Below, piece after piece: positions 1 through 6,697 of a stretch of DNA of 11,125 nucleotides. The position numbers and the translations under genes were made by a program. Below the pieces are notes generated by a model. The model ran no database searches. It was not told where the DNA came from and saw nothing but the letters and a program-made list of their open reading frames with translations. This DNA comes from JBGTIS01 sp041745535 (GTDB lineage Bacteria > Bacteroidota > Bacteroidia > Cytophagales > Cyclobacteriaceae), in NCBI GenBank assembly GCA_041745535.1, contig JBGTIS010000369.1:1-11125 (forward strand), written 5' to 3'. How positions within the stretch are numbered: position 1 is the first letter of the stretch; each line of letters starts with the position of its first letter.

Positions 1-980
1 ATATTAATCAGAATCGCTTTTACGTTCGGATCTTTCAAAATAATACGGAAACCGGCTTCTACCGTTTGGGCATTGGCAGAGCCTCCTACATCCAGGAAGT
101 TAGCCGGATCGCCACCCGAGAGTTTAATGATATCCATAGTGGCCATTGCTAAACCAGCGCCATTTACCATACAACCCACGTTGCCATCCAGTTTCACATA
201 ATTCAAACCTGATTTGCTGGCTTCCACTTCCAATGGATCTTCTTCGGTAATGTCGCGCAGTTCAGCCAGATCAGGATGCCGGTACAAAGCGTTGTCGTCC
301 AGATTAATTTTCGCGTCTACGGCCAGTATTTTATCGTCTGAGGTTTTTAATACAGGATTAATCTCAACCTGAGAGGCATCAGAAGCTACATAGGCTTTGT
401 AAATGGACAGAATAAACTTCACCATTTCCTTGAAAGCTTTTCCTTCCAAACCTAACAGGAATGCTACTTTCCGGGCCTGAAAAGATTGTAATCCTACTGA
501 AGGATCTATCCACTCTTTTATAATTTTATCCGCGTGCTTTTTGGCTACTTCTTCAATGTCCATCCCCCCCTCGGTTGAAGCTATAATCACATCGCAGCTT
601 TTTGCACGATCCAGCAAAATGCTCAGGTAATATTCTTTGGGCTCATGCTCACCCGGATAATACACATCCTCAGCAATCAATACCTTATATACACGCTTTC
701 CTTCCGGCCTCGTTTGCTTGGTAACCAGTTGCATGCCTAAAATTTCCTTGGAAAGTTCTTTTACCTGCTCCCGGCTTTTTGCCAGCTTTACGCCTCCTCC
801 TTTTCCACGGCCTCCAGCATGAATCTGTGCTTTTACCACGTACCATTCTGTACCGGTATCGGCATTGAGTTTTCGGGCGGCTTCTACGGCACCTTCAGGA
901 GTTTCGGCTACTACGCCTTCCTGTACCTTTACGCCATAACTTTTTAATAAATTTTTTGCCTGATATTCGTGAATATTCAT
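1..980 (-). CDS. sucC: Succinyl-CoA synthetase (ADP-forming) beta subunit, N-terminal 326 residues, partial
   Basis: SucC is the nucleotide-binding beta subunit of cytoplasmic succinyl-CoA synthetase, the TCA-cycle enzyme interconverting succinyl-CoA and succinate with substrate-level ATP formation. Reading the minus strand from the ATG at 978-980 gives 326 uninterrupted codons beginning MNIHEYQAKNLL, the canonical SucC N-terminus. The ATP-grasp domain is visible: K50, the glycine-rich HAGGRGKGG loop at 54-62, and the Mg-coordinating EINP (N208) and AVDAK (D222). The start of the C-terminal CoA-ligase domain follows, with GCMVNGAGLAMATMD at 269-283 and the FLDVGGSA segment at 295-302. The family is about 390-405 residues, so roughly the last 75 residues lie beyond the left edge. 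The alpha subunit gene sucD is not in the window. The gene is transcribed divergently from the LolD-like ATPase. No frameshift is seen and identification is secure. Confidence 0.97.
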   Translation of the reverse strand, partial: MNIHEYQAKNLLKSYGVKVQEGVVAETPEGAVEAARKLNADTGTEWYVVKAQIHAGGRGKGGGVKLAKSREQVKELSKEILGMQLVTKQTRPEGKRVYKVLIAEDVYYPGEHEPKEYYLSILLDRAKSCDVIIASTEGGMDIEEVAKKHADKIIKEWIDPSVGLQSFQARKVAFLLGLEGKAFKEMVKFILSIYKAYVASDASQVEINPVLKTSDDKILAVDAKINLDDNALYRHPDLAELRDITEEDPLEVEASKSGLNYVKLDGNVGCMVNGAGLAMATMDIIKLSGGDPANFLDVGGSANAQTVEAGFRIILKDPNVKAILIN

Positions 981-1007
981 CCTTTTGTATTTTTTGCACG
1001 AAGGTAT

Positions 1008-1038
1008 CAAATTTTACCGTTAAATTTAAAACTTCAAA
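1008..1038 (-). promoter_or_regulatory. Candidate Bacteroidota-type promoter for sucC
   Basis: On the minus strand a TTTG (1035-1038) is followed after 18 nt by TAAAATTTG (1008-1016), close to the Bacteroidota sigma-ABfr consensus TTTG / TAnnTTTG but with three rather than two bases between TA and TTTG. It lies 28 nt upstream of the sucC start. The call rests on motif resemblance only. Confidence 0.35.
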
Positions 1039-1058
1039 TAGATTATAATAAAATCGGC

Positions 1059-1727
1059 ATGTTAAAAACCCAAAATATTGTAAAAACTTATAATAATTTA
1101 ACAGTTCTGAAATCCATTACCCTTGCCATTGATCAGGGAAGTATTGTTTCGATTGTGGGTGCATCGGGCGCTGGTAAAAGTACCTTGCTGCATATTATGG
1201 GTACGCTGGATAAGCCCGACTCGGGGCAGGTATCGATCAATGGCCTGGATCTTACCCGCCTGAAGGGAAACGAGCTGGCGGCCTTCCGCAACAAACATAT
1301 CGGCTTTGTATTCCAGTTTCATAATTTATTGCCCGAATTTACTGCCCTGGAAAATGTATGCATACCCGCTTATTTCGCTAATAATAAAAGCGAAAAGGAA
1401 GTAGAAAAACGAAGTATGGAACTGCTGGAACTGCTGGGTATTGCCCATCGCGGCAATCATAAACCCTCCGAAATGTCGGGCGGAGAACAGCAGCGTACCG
1501 CCGTGGCCCGGGCATTGGTAAATAACCCGACCATTGTGTTCGCCGATGAGCCCAGCGGCAACCTGGACTCGCACTCAGCGGCCGATTTACATAAACTGTT
1601 CTTTAAACTGAGGGATGAACTTAACCAGACTTTTGTAATTGTAACCCATAACGAGGAACTTGCCAATATGGCCGATCGTAAACTGGAGATCAAAGACGGT
1701 TATATCACAAAAATAGAAAAACTGTAA
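1059..1727 (+). CDS. lolD: ABC transporter ATP-binding protein, LolD-like (lipoprotein release)
   Basis: This is a 222-residue stand-alone ABC ATPase. It has Walker A GASGAGKST at 34-42, a Q-loop at Q86 within FVFQFHNLLPEFTALENV, the ABC signature MSGGEQQR at 139-146, Walker B TIVFADEP at 158-165, the D-loop NLD at 168-170 and the switch histidine H197 (VTHNEE). The FQFHNLLPEFTALENV stretch is characteristic of the LolD/MacB subfamily, and Bacteroidota LolD proteins have nearly this sequence. LolD powers the LolC/E inner-membrane proteins that release lipoproteins for transfer to the outer membrane. An in-frame ATG exists at 969, but it would overlap the divergent sucC start and add 30 residues outside the ABC fold. 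The ATG at 1059 starts directly with MLKTQNIVKTY, the expected first beta strand, so I chose it. No permease gene is adjacent, so the partner is unproven; a MacB-type exporter ATPase is the alternative. Confidence 0.88.
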   Translation: MLKTQNIVKTYNNLTVLKSITLAIDQGSIVSIVGASGAGKSTLLHIMGTLDKPDSGQVSINGLDLTRLKGNELAAFRNKHIGFVFQFHNLLPEFTALENVCIPAYFANNKSEKEVEKRSMELLELLGIAHRGNHKPSEMSGGEQQRTAVARALVNNPTIVFADEPSGNLDSHSAADLHKLFFKLRDELNQTFVIVTHNEELANMADRKLEIKDGYITKIEKL

Positions 1728-1731
1728 CCTG

Positions 1732-1767
1732 AAATTTTTAGTAAAAATTTTTCTTCATCAGTTTTTT
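1732..1767 (+). terminator. Possible weak intrinsic terminator after the LolD-like gene
   Basis: A perfect 8-bp stem (AAATTTTT 1732-1739 with AAAAATTT 1743-1750, loop AGT) begins 5 nt after the stop codon. It is followed by TTCTTC and, after a short gap, a run of seven Ts. The stem contains only A-T pairs, so its strength is doubtful. Confidence 0.3.
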
Positions 1768-2108
1768 TCCGCATCACCAACTCTTTACTGGTATTAAATT
1801 AAATAGAAAAGTAGATTCAATATTTCAATAATTTATTCGTTATATCTGGATAGATTATAATGACCTAAAGCTTATACACATGAAAAATCTTAAACTACTT
1901 TTTCTTAATTTTTTTACAAAAATACTACATCGCGAGAGTAAGTTTGCTGATTCCCCTTACCATAGGTTTAATCACTGTATTTCACCTCTTTATGCCTCAC
2001 TATCATATTAATATTTTAATATTTTATTAGTTTTAATAGATTTATTTTATAAAAAAAGTGTAATTTTATTATTTTGAGCATGTTTGCGCTTCTTTATTGG
2101 AATTACAA

Positions 2109-2140
2109 TTTTCACATCAGCCATTAAAGTTATAATTTTG
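2109..2140 (+). promoter_or_regulatory. Candidate promoter for the NtrC-family regulator
   Basis: TAATTTTG at 2133-2140 matches the Bacteroidota -7 consensus TAnnTTTG exactly and lies 23 nt before the ATG at 2164. The -33 side is weak: only TTTTC at 2109-2113 falls at the usual distance. Confidence 0.4.
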
Positions 2141-2163
2141 CTCATTGTAAAAAACCGACCTTT

Positions 2164-3609
2164 ATGGATATAAAAGGTAAAACAATACTCCTTTTAGAAG
2201 ACGAAGAAAGCCTGAGGAGCCTTATTTCAAAAATACTAACTTTAGAAGGGTTCAAAGTATTCGAGGCAGGCGATGTAGCTACAGGAACGGAAATCTTAAG
2301 AAACGAAAATATTTATCTGGTAGTTACGGATGTCATGCTGCCCGATTCTAATGGTATAGAGTTTACCCGACTGGTAAAAAAGGAATTTCCAATTGTAGAA
2401 GTTATTGTGCTTACCGCTTTTGGTAACGTAAAAGATGGTGTGAAAGCCATGAAGTTAGGCGCTTTCGATTACCTGGTTAAAGGTGATGGCGACGAAAAAC
2501 TTCCGCTTATTGCTACCAAAGCCATGGAAAAAGCTGTGCTGAACCGGCAGGTACAGGAAATGGAATACCGCCTTGATTCTAAATCCAGTTTCGCGAAAAT
2601 TATTGGTAAATCAAGCGCTATTAACCATACCATTGAACTGTCTAAAAAAGTGGCCGTTACTGATACCACTGTGTTGATCCTGGGAGAAACCGGTACCGGG
2701 AAAGAACTGCTGGCTGAAGCTATTCACCTGGCCAGTCGCCGAAGAAAAGGCCCTTTTATTACGATTAACTGCGCTGCCATTCCCAAAGAACTACAGGAAT
2801 CAGAACTGTTTGGGCACCGGAAAGGATCGTTTACAGGTGCCATCATGGACAAAAAAGGTTACCTGGAAGCAGCCGACCGGGGCACCATTTTTCTGGATGA
2901 ATTGGGGGAAATGAGCCCTGATCTGCAGGCCAAACTGCTGCGCGCGCTTGAAAATAAAACCTTTAACAAAGTAGGAGATACGGAACCTATCCCGGTAGAT
3001 ATCCGCATTATCGCGGCTACTAATCGTAATTTACTTGAAGAAGACAACAACGGACAAGGTTTCCGAAAAGATCTGTATTATCGGCTAAGCGCATTTGCCA
3101 TCGAATTGCCCCCTTTACGCGAAAGAACCGATGATATTGATTTGCTGGCTTTACATTTTCTGCACGAGAATGCCCTTAAAAATAATAAGGAAATTAAGAG
3201 TATCGACAGAAATTTCATGCAATTAATGAAAGCCTATCCCTGGCCAGGCAATATCAGAGAGCTTAAGAATGTAATTGAACGCTCTGTAATTTTGACCGAC
3301 CAGGCGGAATTAACTATCGATTTGCTACCCAACGAACTTCTGAAAGGTAATCAGGTGGAAAGACCTGAAAGTGAGGCGGTTTCTATGGTGTTTGATAAAA
3401 CTATGCATGAAAATGAAACCATTCGGTATGCCGATACCGAAGATGGAGAAGATTCGCTCGTAGATCTTAAAACCATTGAACAGGAGCATATTTTACGGGT
3501 ATTGAATAGCGTAAATGGCAACAAATCAGAAGCAGCCAAACGGCTTGATATCGGACTGGCAACGCTATACCGCAAACTGAAGGAATATAACCTAACCGAC
3601 GTTTCCTGA
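2164..3609 (+). CDS. Sigma-54-dependent response regulator, NtrC family (receiver-AAA+-Fis HTH)
   Basis: This is a 481-residue cytoplasmic transcription activator with the three NtrC-family domains. The receiver domain (about 5-125) has the acidic pocket EDE at 12-14, phospho-acceptor D56 (VVTDVMLP), T84 and K106. The residue after K106 is Gly (KGDGD) rather than the common Pro. The AAA+ domain (about 145-380) has Walker A GETGTGKE at 174-181, the sigma-54 contact loop as GSFTGA at 221-226, Walker B TIFLDELGEM at 241-250, FRKDLYYRL at 300-308 with the arginine fingers, and sensor II WPGNIREL at 360-367. A Fis-type helix-turn-helix (about 435-475, GNKSEAAKRLDIGLATLYRKL) binds DNA. By family knowledge, phosphorylation drives oligomerisation and ATP-dependent opening of sigma-54 promoters. 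All catalytic residues appear intact. A histidine kinase follows on the same strand and is the likely partner. Target genes cannot be named; AlgB, ZraR and AtoC are architectural relatives only. Confidence 0.95.
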   Translation: MDIKGKTILLLEDEESLRSLISKILTLEGFKVFEAGDVATGTEILRNENIYLVVTDVMLPDSNGIEFTRLVKKEFPIVEVIVLTAFGNVKDGVKAMKLGAFDYLVKGDGDEKLPLIATKAMEKAVLNRQVQEMEYRLDSKSSFAKIIGKSSAINHTIELSKKVAVTDTTVLILGETGTGKELLAEAIHLASRRRKGPFITINCAAIPKELQESELFGHRKGSFTGAIMDKKGYLEAADRGTIFLDELGEMSPDLQAKLLRALENKTFNKVGDTEPIPVDIRIIAATNRNLLEEDNNGQGFRKDLYYRLSAFAIELPPLRERTDDIDLLALHFLHENALKNNKEIKSIDRNFMQLMKAYPWPGNIRELKNVIERSVILTDQAELTIDLLPNELLKGNQVERPESEAVSMVFDKTMHENETIRYADTEDGEDSLVDLKTIEQEHILRVLNSVNGNKSEAAKRLDIGLATLYRKLKEYNLTDVS

Positions 3610-3612
3610 TTG

Positions 3613-3721
3613 TAAAAGGTAATTCTTATAGACCTGAAATTTTCGAAGTCGCAGCACTGTACTCAGGTAAAAACTACCTTTTATTTACCCAATGCTTTAT
3701 CCATGTATACTGTTAAAGGTA
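3613..3721 (+). repeat. Alternative-pairing inverted repeat set (AGGTA three times, one TACCTTTTA)
   Basis: TAAAAGGTA at 3613-3621 is perfectly complementary to TACCTTTTA at 3675-3683 (9 bp). The same right arm can instead pair locally with AGGTA at 3665-3669 (5-bp stem, 5-nt loop, then TTTATTT) or with AAAGGTA downstream at 3715-3721 (7 bp). The pairings exclude one another. The set begins just after the regulator's stop codon and could be a 3'-end structure or weak terminator. Confidence 0.4.
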
Positions 3722-3784
3722 GTCAAGCCTAGTTTTTTCTCACTTTCCCTATCATTTTGTTAAAAAACTTAAACTTTCAACAAT

Positions 3785-3844
3785 TTTTTTCTTTTTGAGA
3801 AAAAATAGTTAAATTATTTAATAATAAATAACTTAACTATTTTT
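3785..3844. repeat. Long AT-rich palindrome with an overlapping second hairpin
   Basis: AAAAATAGTTAA (3801-3812) and TTAACTATTTTT (3833-3844) form a perfect 12-bp stem. Inside it, after one A-C mismatch (3813/3832), TTATTTA (3814-3820) and TAAATAA (3825-3831) form 7 more pairs around an ATAA loop. An overlapping hairpin, TTTTTTCT (3785-3792) with AGAAAAAA (3798-3805), uses the same A-tract, so the two cannot coexist. Possible roles are an AT-rich terminator, an operator, or a small repeat element; the sequence does not decide. Confidence 0.6.
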
Positions 3845-3880
3845 AAGAATATTCGAAATAAATTGTATTATTTATGATTT

Positions 3881-3907
3881 AATTATTGTCATTATTCAAT
3901 AATTTTG
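3881..3907 (+). promoter_or_regulatory. Inverted repeat overlapping a possible -7 promoter box for the kinase
   Basis: AATTATTG (3881-3888) and CAATAATT (3897-3904) are perfect 8-bp inverted arms with an 8-nt spacer. The right arm overlaps TAATTTTG (3900-3907), an exact TAnnTTTG match about 175 bp before the kinase ATG. No good -33 element is seen. A dyad on a promoter box could be an operator, but this is inference. Confidence 0.3.
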
Positions 3908-4081
3908 CATTATTTCTATACATTAATTTTATTTTTATCGTAATGTACTAAAATAGCTTGATAATTGCTTTGCGATGGCCATTATCATTTTAATTTCCTT
4001 TACGTAATAATTCTTATCTAAAAAAACCCCTTTTAATACTTTGGAAGCGGATGTTTGGTTGAAATTTTAAACGAGCGATTC

Positions 4082-5983
4082 ATGACAATTAAAACTCAAA
4101 TACTTTCGGGGTTGCTGTTTATTCTGGTTCTCACTTTTATATTATCAGGGGTATCAATCTTCTATTTGAGTAAGATTGGTAGCTCTTCAACAGAAATTCT
4201 GGAAAAAAATTATAGCTCGGTGAAAGCATCAGAAGAACTGGTGATTTCTCTCGCTAAAATGGATCAGTTGCTTTCTAAAATCTGCCTCGGTCAGAATTAT
4301 GATGAAGTTAAGCTTTTGGAAATACTGGAAAACGAGAAAAAAATTATAAGTAACAACCTTATCATTAGTAAGAAGAATGTATCAGAAGAGGGCGAAAGTG
4401 AAATTCTTACCAAAATCAAAGAGGAATACAATAAATACGAAGAAAACATCGGCCTTTTTCGTACCACCATCGACCGGGTAGGCTTGTATTTTACTGTACT
4501 GCAACGCCAGAATGAAATTATCCGTGAAGCCTGTGTCAATCTGGCCAATATCAATCATAATGCCCTGAGCCAGAAAGATAAAGCTACTCAAAAGCTTTAT
4601 TTCCAGTCTAAAATATATGTTTTCCTCATCACCGTACTGGTACTGGTGATTGTGGCTGGCGCTATTTACCGGATTCCTCAGGAAATTGTAAAGCCTATTT
4701 CAGATATTACCGATCGGATCAGACGCATTTCTAGGGGCGAATATGAGCAGAAAATTGAAGTAGATACTACCAGCGAATTGTCGCAACTGGCTAAGTCTTT
4801 TAATATCATGTCTATCAAACTCATGGAGTTTGAAAAAATGAATATCGCGGAAGTAAAAGCCCAGAAAAGTAGGATGGAATCTATTATCAAAAGTTTGAAA
4901 GACGGGTTGATTATTTTAGATGAAAATAAAGAGATTATCCTCGTTAATTCGGTAAGTACGCAAATTATTGGTCTGGCCGAGGAAGAATTAATCGGAAGAA
5001 AAGTAAGTATGCTGGCTTTGGATAATGAGGTTATGAAAGAACTGTCGCTCTCTATCAGCGATCCTAAACAAGCGCAACAAACTTCAGATCATAAACACAA
5101 TTTCCTTAAAATAACCAACGACCAGGACCGGCCTTCTTTCTACACCAAAGAAATTGTTAAGGTATATGGCAAGCGAGAATTCACCCGCAAATTTCTGGGC
5201 TATATTATTACCCTGAAAGACATTACCACTTTTAAAGAATCGGATGAAGCGAAAACTAAATTTATAGCCGTAGTGTCGCATGAACTGAAAACACCATTGT
5301 CGGCCCTTAAAATGAGTCTGATGTTACTTACCGACGAACGATTTGGCCAATTAAGTGATGAACAGAACAAGATAGCTTCCTCTATGAAACAGGAAGTGCA
5401 GCGCCTGGTAAATATGGTAACGGAACTACTGGATTTGTCAAAAGTAGAGCGTGGTACGGTAAGCCTCAACAAACATCTGGTTTCTCCAAAAGACCTGGTA
5501 GAATATGCTGTTGCGCCGGTAAATTCCAAATTCAAGCACAAAAACATTAATTTATTGCATGAACTCGATCATAATTTGCCTGAAATTAATGTAGATGCCG
5601 AAAAAATATCCTGGGTATTAATTAACCTGATGACCAACGCCATCCGTTACTCTCCGGAAGGATCTCAGGTATTGCTGAAAGTAAGAAATCAGAAAACCTA
5701 TCTTGAATTTTCAGTAACCGACCAGGGTTATGGTATTGAAAAAGAAAACCTGAAAAAAGTATTTAAGAAGTTCGTACAGTTAAATACCAATGGCAAGAAA
5801 AACAAAAACGGTTTAGGATTAGGCCTGGCTATTTCTAAAGAAGTAGTAGAAGTGCACGGAGGTGAAATAGGGGTAGAAAGTGAAGTAGGAAAAGGCAGCA
5901 GATTTTACTTTAAAATTCCTACCGATAACCATAATTTAAATCCTGTTGTAATCAGCTCGAAAAGCAACGAGGTAGTGAGCTGA
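4082..5983 (+). CDS. Membrane sensor histidine kinase (sensor-HAMP-PAS-HisKA-HATPase)
   Basis: This 633-residue kinase is the probable partner of the upstream NtrC-family regulator. In order it has TM1 (about 7-29) and a helical extracytoplasmic sensor of about 148 residues (30-177), resembling four-helix-bundle sensors of chemoreceptors. TM2 (about 178-196), HAMP (about 197-250) and PAS (about 262-385) follow. HisKA carries phospho-acceptor H400 in VVSHELKTP, and the HATPase has N-box NLMTN (515-519), G1 DQGYG (547-551) and G2 GLGLGLA (577-583). All catalytic motifs are intact, so autophosphorylation and phosphotransfer are expected. The ligand is unknown. The layout resembles KinB, which pairs with the NtrC-type AlgB. 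An in-frame TTG at 4055 has a possible Shine-Dalgarno GGAAG at 4043-4047 and would add nine residues. I prefer the ATG at 4082 because the protein then begins with the usual short basic stretch before TM1. Confidence 0.93.
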   Translation: MTIKTQILSGLLFILVLTFILSGVSIFYLSKIGSSSTEILEKNYSSVKASEELVISLAKMDQLLSKICLGQNYDEVKLLEILENEKKIISNNLIISKKNVSEEGESEILTKIKEEYNKYEENIGLFRTTIDRVGLYFTVLQRQNEIIREACVNLANINHNALSQKDKATQKLYFQSKIYVFLITVLVLVIVAGAIYRIPQEIVKPISDITDRIRRISRGEYEQKIEVDTTSELSQLAKSFNIMSIKLMEFEKMNIAEVKAQKSRMESIIKSLKDGLIILDENKEIILVNSVSTQIIGLAEEELIGRKVSMLALDNEVMKELSLSISDPKQAQQTSDHKHNFLKITNDQDRPSFYTKEIVKVYGKREFTRKFLGYIITLKDITTFKESDEAKTKFIAVVSHELKTPLSALKMSLMLLTDERFGQLSDEQNKIASSMKQEVQRLVNMVTELLDLSKVERGTVSLNKHLVSPKDLVEYAVAPVNSKFKHKNINLLHELDHNLPEINVDAEKISWVLINLMTNAIRYSPEGSQVLLKVRNQKTYLEFSVTDQGYGIEKENLKKVFKKFVQLNTNGKKNKNGLGLGLAISKEVVEVHGGEIGVESEVGKGSRFYFKIPTDNHNLNPVVISSKSNEVVS

Positions 5984-6018
5984 TCATTCCTTCTCTAATA
6001 TTTTATCTCCCTGACTTT

Positions 6019-6045
6019 GGCATATTTTATGCCTTATTTAATTTA
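6019..6045 (+). terminator. Probable intrinsic terminator of the histidine kinase
   Basis: GGCATA (6019-6024) pairs perfectly with TATGCC (6028-6033) around a TTT loop, followed by the T-rich TTATTTAATTTA. It lies 35 nt after the kinase stop. The same bases also match the GG-N10-GC core of a sigma-54 promoter (GG 6019-6020, GC 6031-6032), so the element has two readings. Confidence 0.45.
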
Positions 6046-6162
6046 TTCGTGAGCGTAACCGCTTAACATTATTTCATCAGCTATAAAAGTTAATCGCGAT
6101 AAACCATCACTTGATATAGAAATACCGGTTATAAAAATTTTTCATGTTTAATTTAGGTTCGG

Positions 6163-6194
6163 AAAAAAACGCTGGGTCTCTCAGCGTTTTTTTT
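6163..6194. terminator. Strong bidirectional Rho-independent terminator
   Basis: A 12-bp perfect stem is formed by seven As plus CGCTG (6163-6174) and CAGCG plus seven Ts (6182-6193), with loop GGTCTCT. The plus strand ends in eight Ts, and the minus strand reads out as seven Ts. It can therefore stop transcription from both the kinase side and the nucleotidyltransferase side, as expected between convergent genes. It is 180 nt beyond the kinase stop, farther than usual. Confidence 0.85.
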
Positions 6195-6638
6195 CTTTCC
6201 TGTCGCGATTGAACTTATCCCTTCAATATTAACTATTTCCTATTGAAACTTTATTCTGGAATCCAAAAAATTCATATGTATTCCTATATATCAGTTTCAT
6301 TTTAGCAAAGCTAATCTTAAGTAATTTTATTAACGCTAATTACGGAAATAGATGTATTTATTTTATTCCTATCATTTACATTACACAGATTGAGACACGG
6401 CATAGGATCAATTCAGTGGAAAGGGAAATCAAACATGCTGATAAATAAAAAAAATCTTATTTCAAATAGCAAAAAGATAATATGTAACGGAAGTAAAAAA
6501 AATATTTTTATCTTGAAAGGCGTATTTCTTACAACCAGAAGAAATTGAGATTTTATGATTTTTATTTTAGTTACCTAATATGCAACTTAGTAACAGTTTT
6601 AATTGAGGTAGTTTTATTTGTGGTTTTTTCATGGTTTT

Positions 6639-6688
6639 AGCGGCGTACAAAAAGTTCGCCGCTATTGCTTTATACCCATTTATACCCA
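6639..6688. repeat. GC-rich hairpin and adjacent tandem 10-bp repeat downstream of the nucleotidyltransferase
   Basis: AGCGGCG (6639-6645) and CGCCGCT (6657-6663) form a 7-bp GC-rich stem, extendable by an AC/GT pair after a T-T mismatch, with an A-rich loop. Neither strand has a T-run after it, so it is not a classical terminator, although it sits 35 nt past the minus-strand stop. Beside it, TTTATACCCA occurs twice in perfect tandem (6669-6678, 6679-6688). Confidence 0.55.
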
Positions 6689-6697
6689 ACTTAAAAC

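Larger units (their letters stand above)
1728..2163. other. AT-rich intergenic region between the LolD-like gene and the response regulator
   Basis: This 436-bp stretch has no convincing gene. It holds an AT-only hairpin just after the LolD stop (1732-1750), a 43-codon open frame at 1880-2011 that I do not accept as a gene, and a tandem AATATTTT pair at 2010-2025. The tandem pair overlaps a 7-bp inverted repeat (ATATTAA 2005-2011 with TTAATAT 2016-2022). A possible promoter for the regulator lies at the right end. Confidence 0.6.
3610..4081. other. Repeat-rich, very AT-rich intergenic region between regulator and kinase
   Basis: No gene is seen in this stretch of about 470 bp. It contains several self-complementary elements in succession: the AGGTA/TACCT set (3613-3721), two overlapping hairpins (3785-3844), an 8-bp inverted repeat touching a -7 box (3881-3907), and TGATAAT/ATTATCA (3959-3965 with 3981-3987). 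The spacing and a possible internal promoter suggest that the kinase can be transcribed separately from the regulator. Confidence 0.6.
5984..6697. other. Long intergenic region between convergent genes, no convincing gene
   Basis: This 714-bp AT-rich stretch separates the plus-strand kinase from the minus-strand nucleotidyltransferase. It holds a small hairpin 35 nt after the kinase stop (6019-6033), a strong bidirectional terminator (6163-6194), a 7-bp inverted repeat (AAGATAA 6474-6480 with TTATCTT 6508-6514), a GC-rich hairpin (6639-6663) and a tandem 10-bp repeat (6669-6688). The open frames here are short: a 37-codon frame at 6435-6548 has a Shine-Dalgarno-like AAGGGAA, but its Lys/Asn-rich product looks random. 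Confidence 0.6.

Noticed and set aside
969..1058. N-terminal 30-residue extension of the LolD-like ATPase from an upstream ATG
   Set aside because: It would overlap the sucC start codon, cover the divergent promoter gap, and add residues not belonging to the ABC fold; the ATG at 1059 matches the family N-terminus.
1880..2011. 43-codon open frame on the plus strand
   Set aside because: No ribosome site, no recognisable motif, AT-rich low-complexity surroundings; length is within chance expectation.
6144..6212. 22-codon open frame running through the strong terminator
   Set aside because: It reads straight through the hairpin and T-tract, so it would not be transcribed in full; no ribosome site.
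6435..6548. 37-codon frame with Shine-Dalgarno-like AAGGGAA upstream
   Set aside because: Product is Lys/Asn/Ile-rich as expected for random AT-rich DNA, with no promoter or homology recognised; kept only as a remote possibility.
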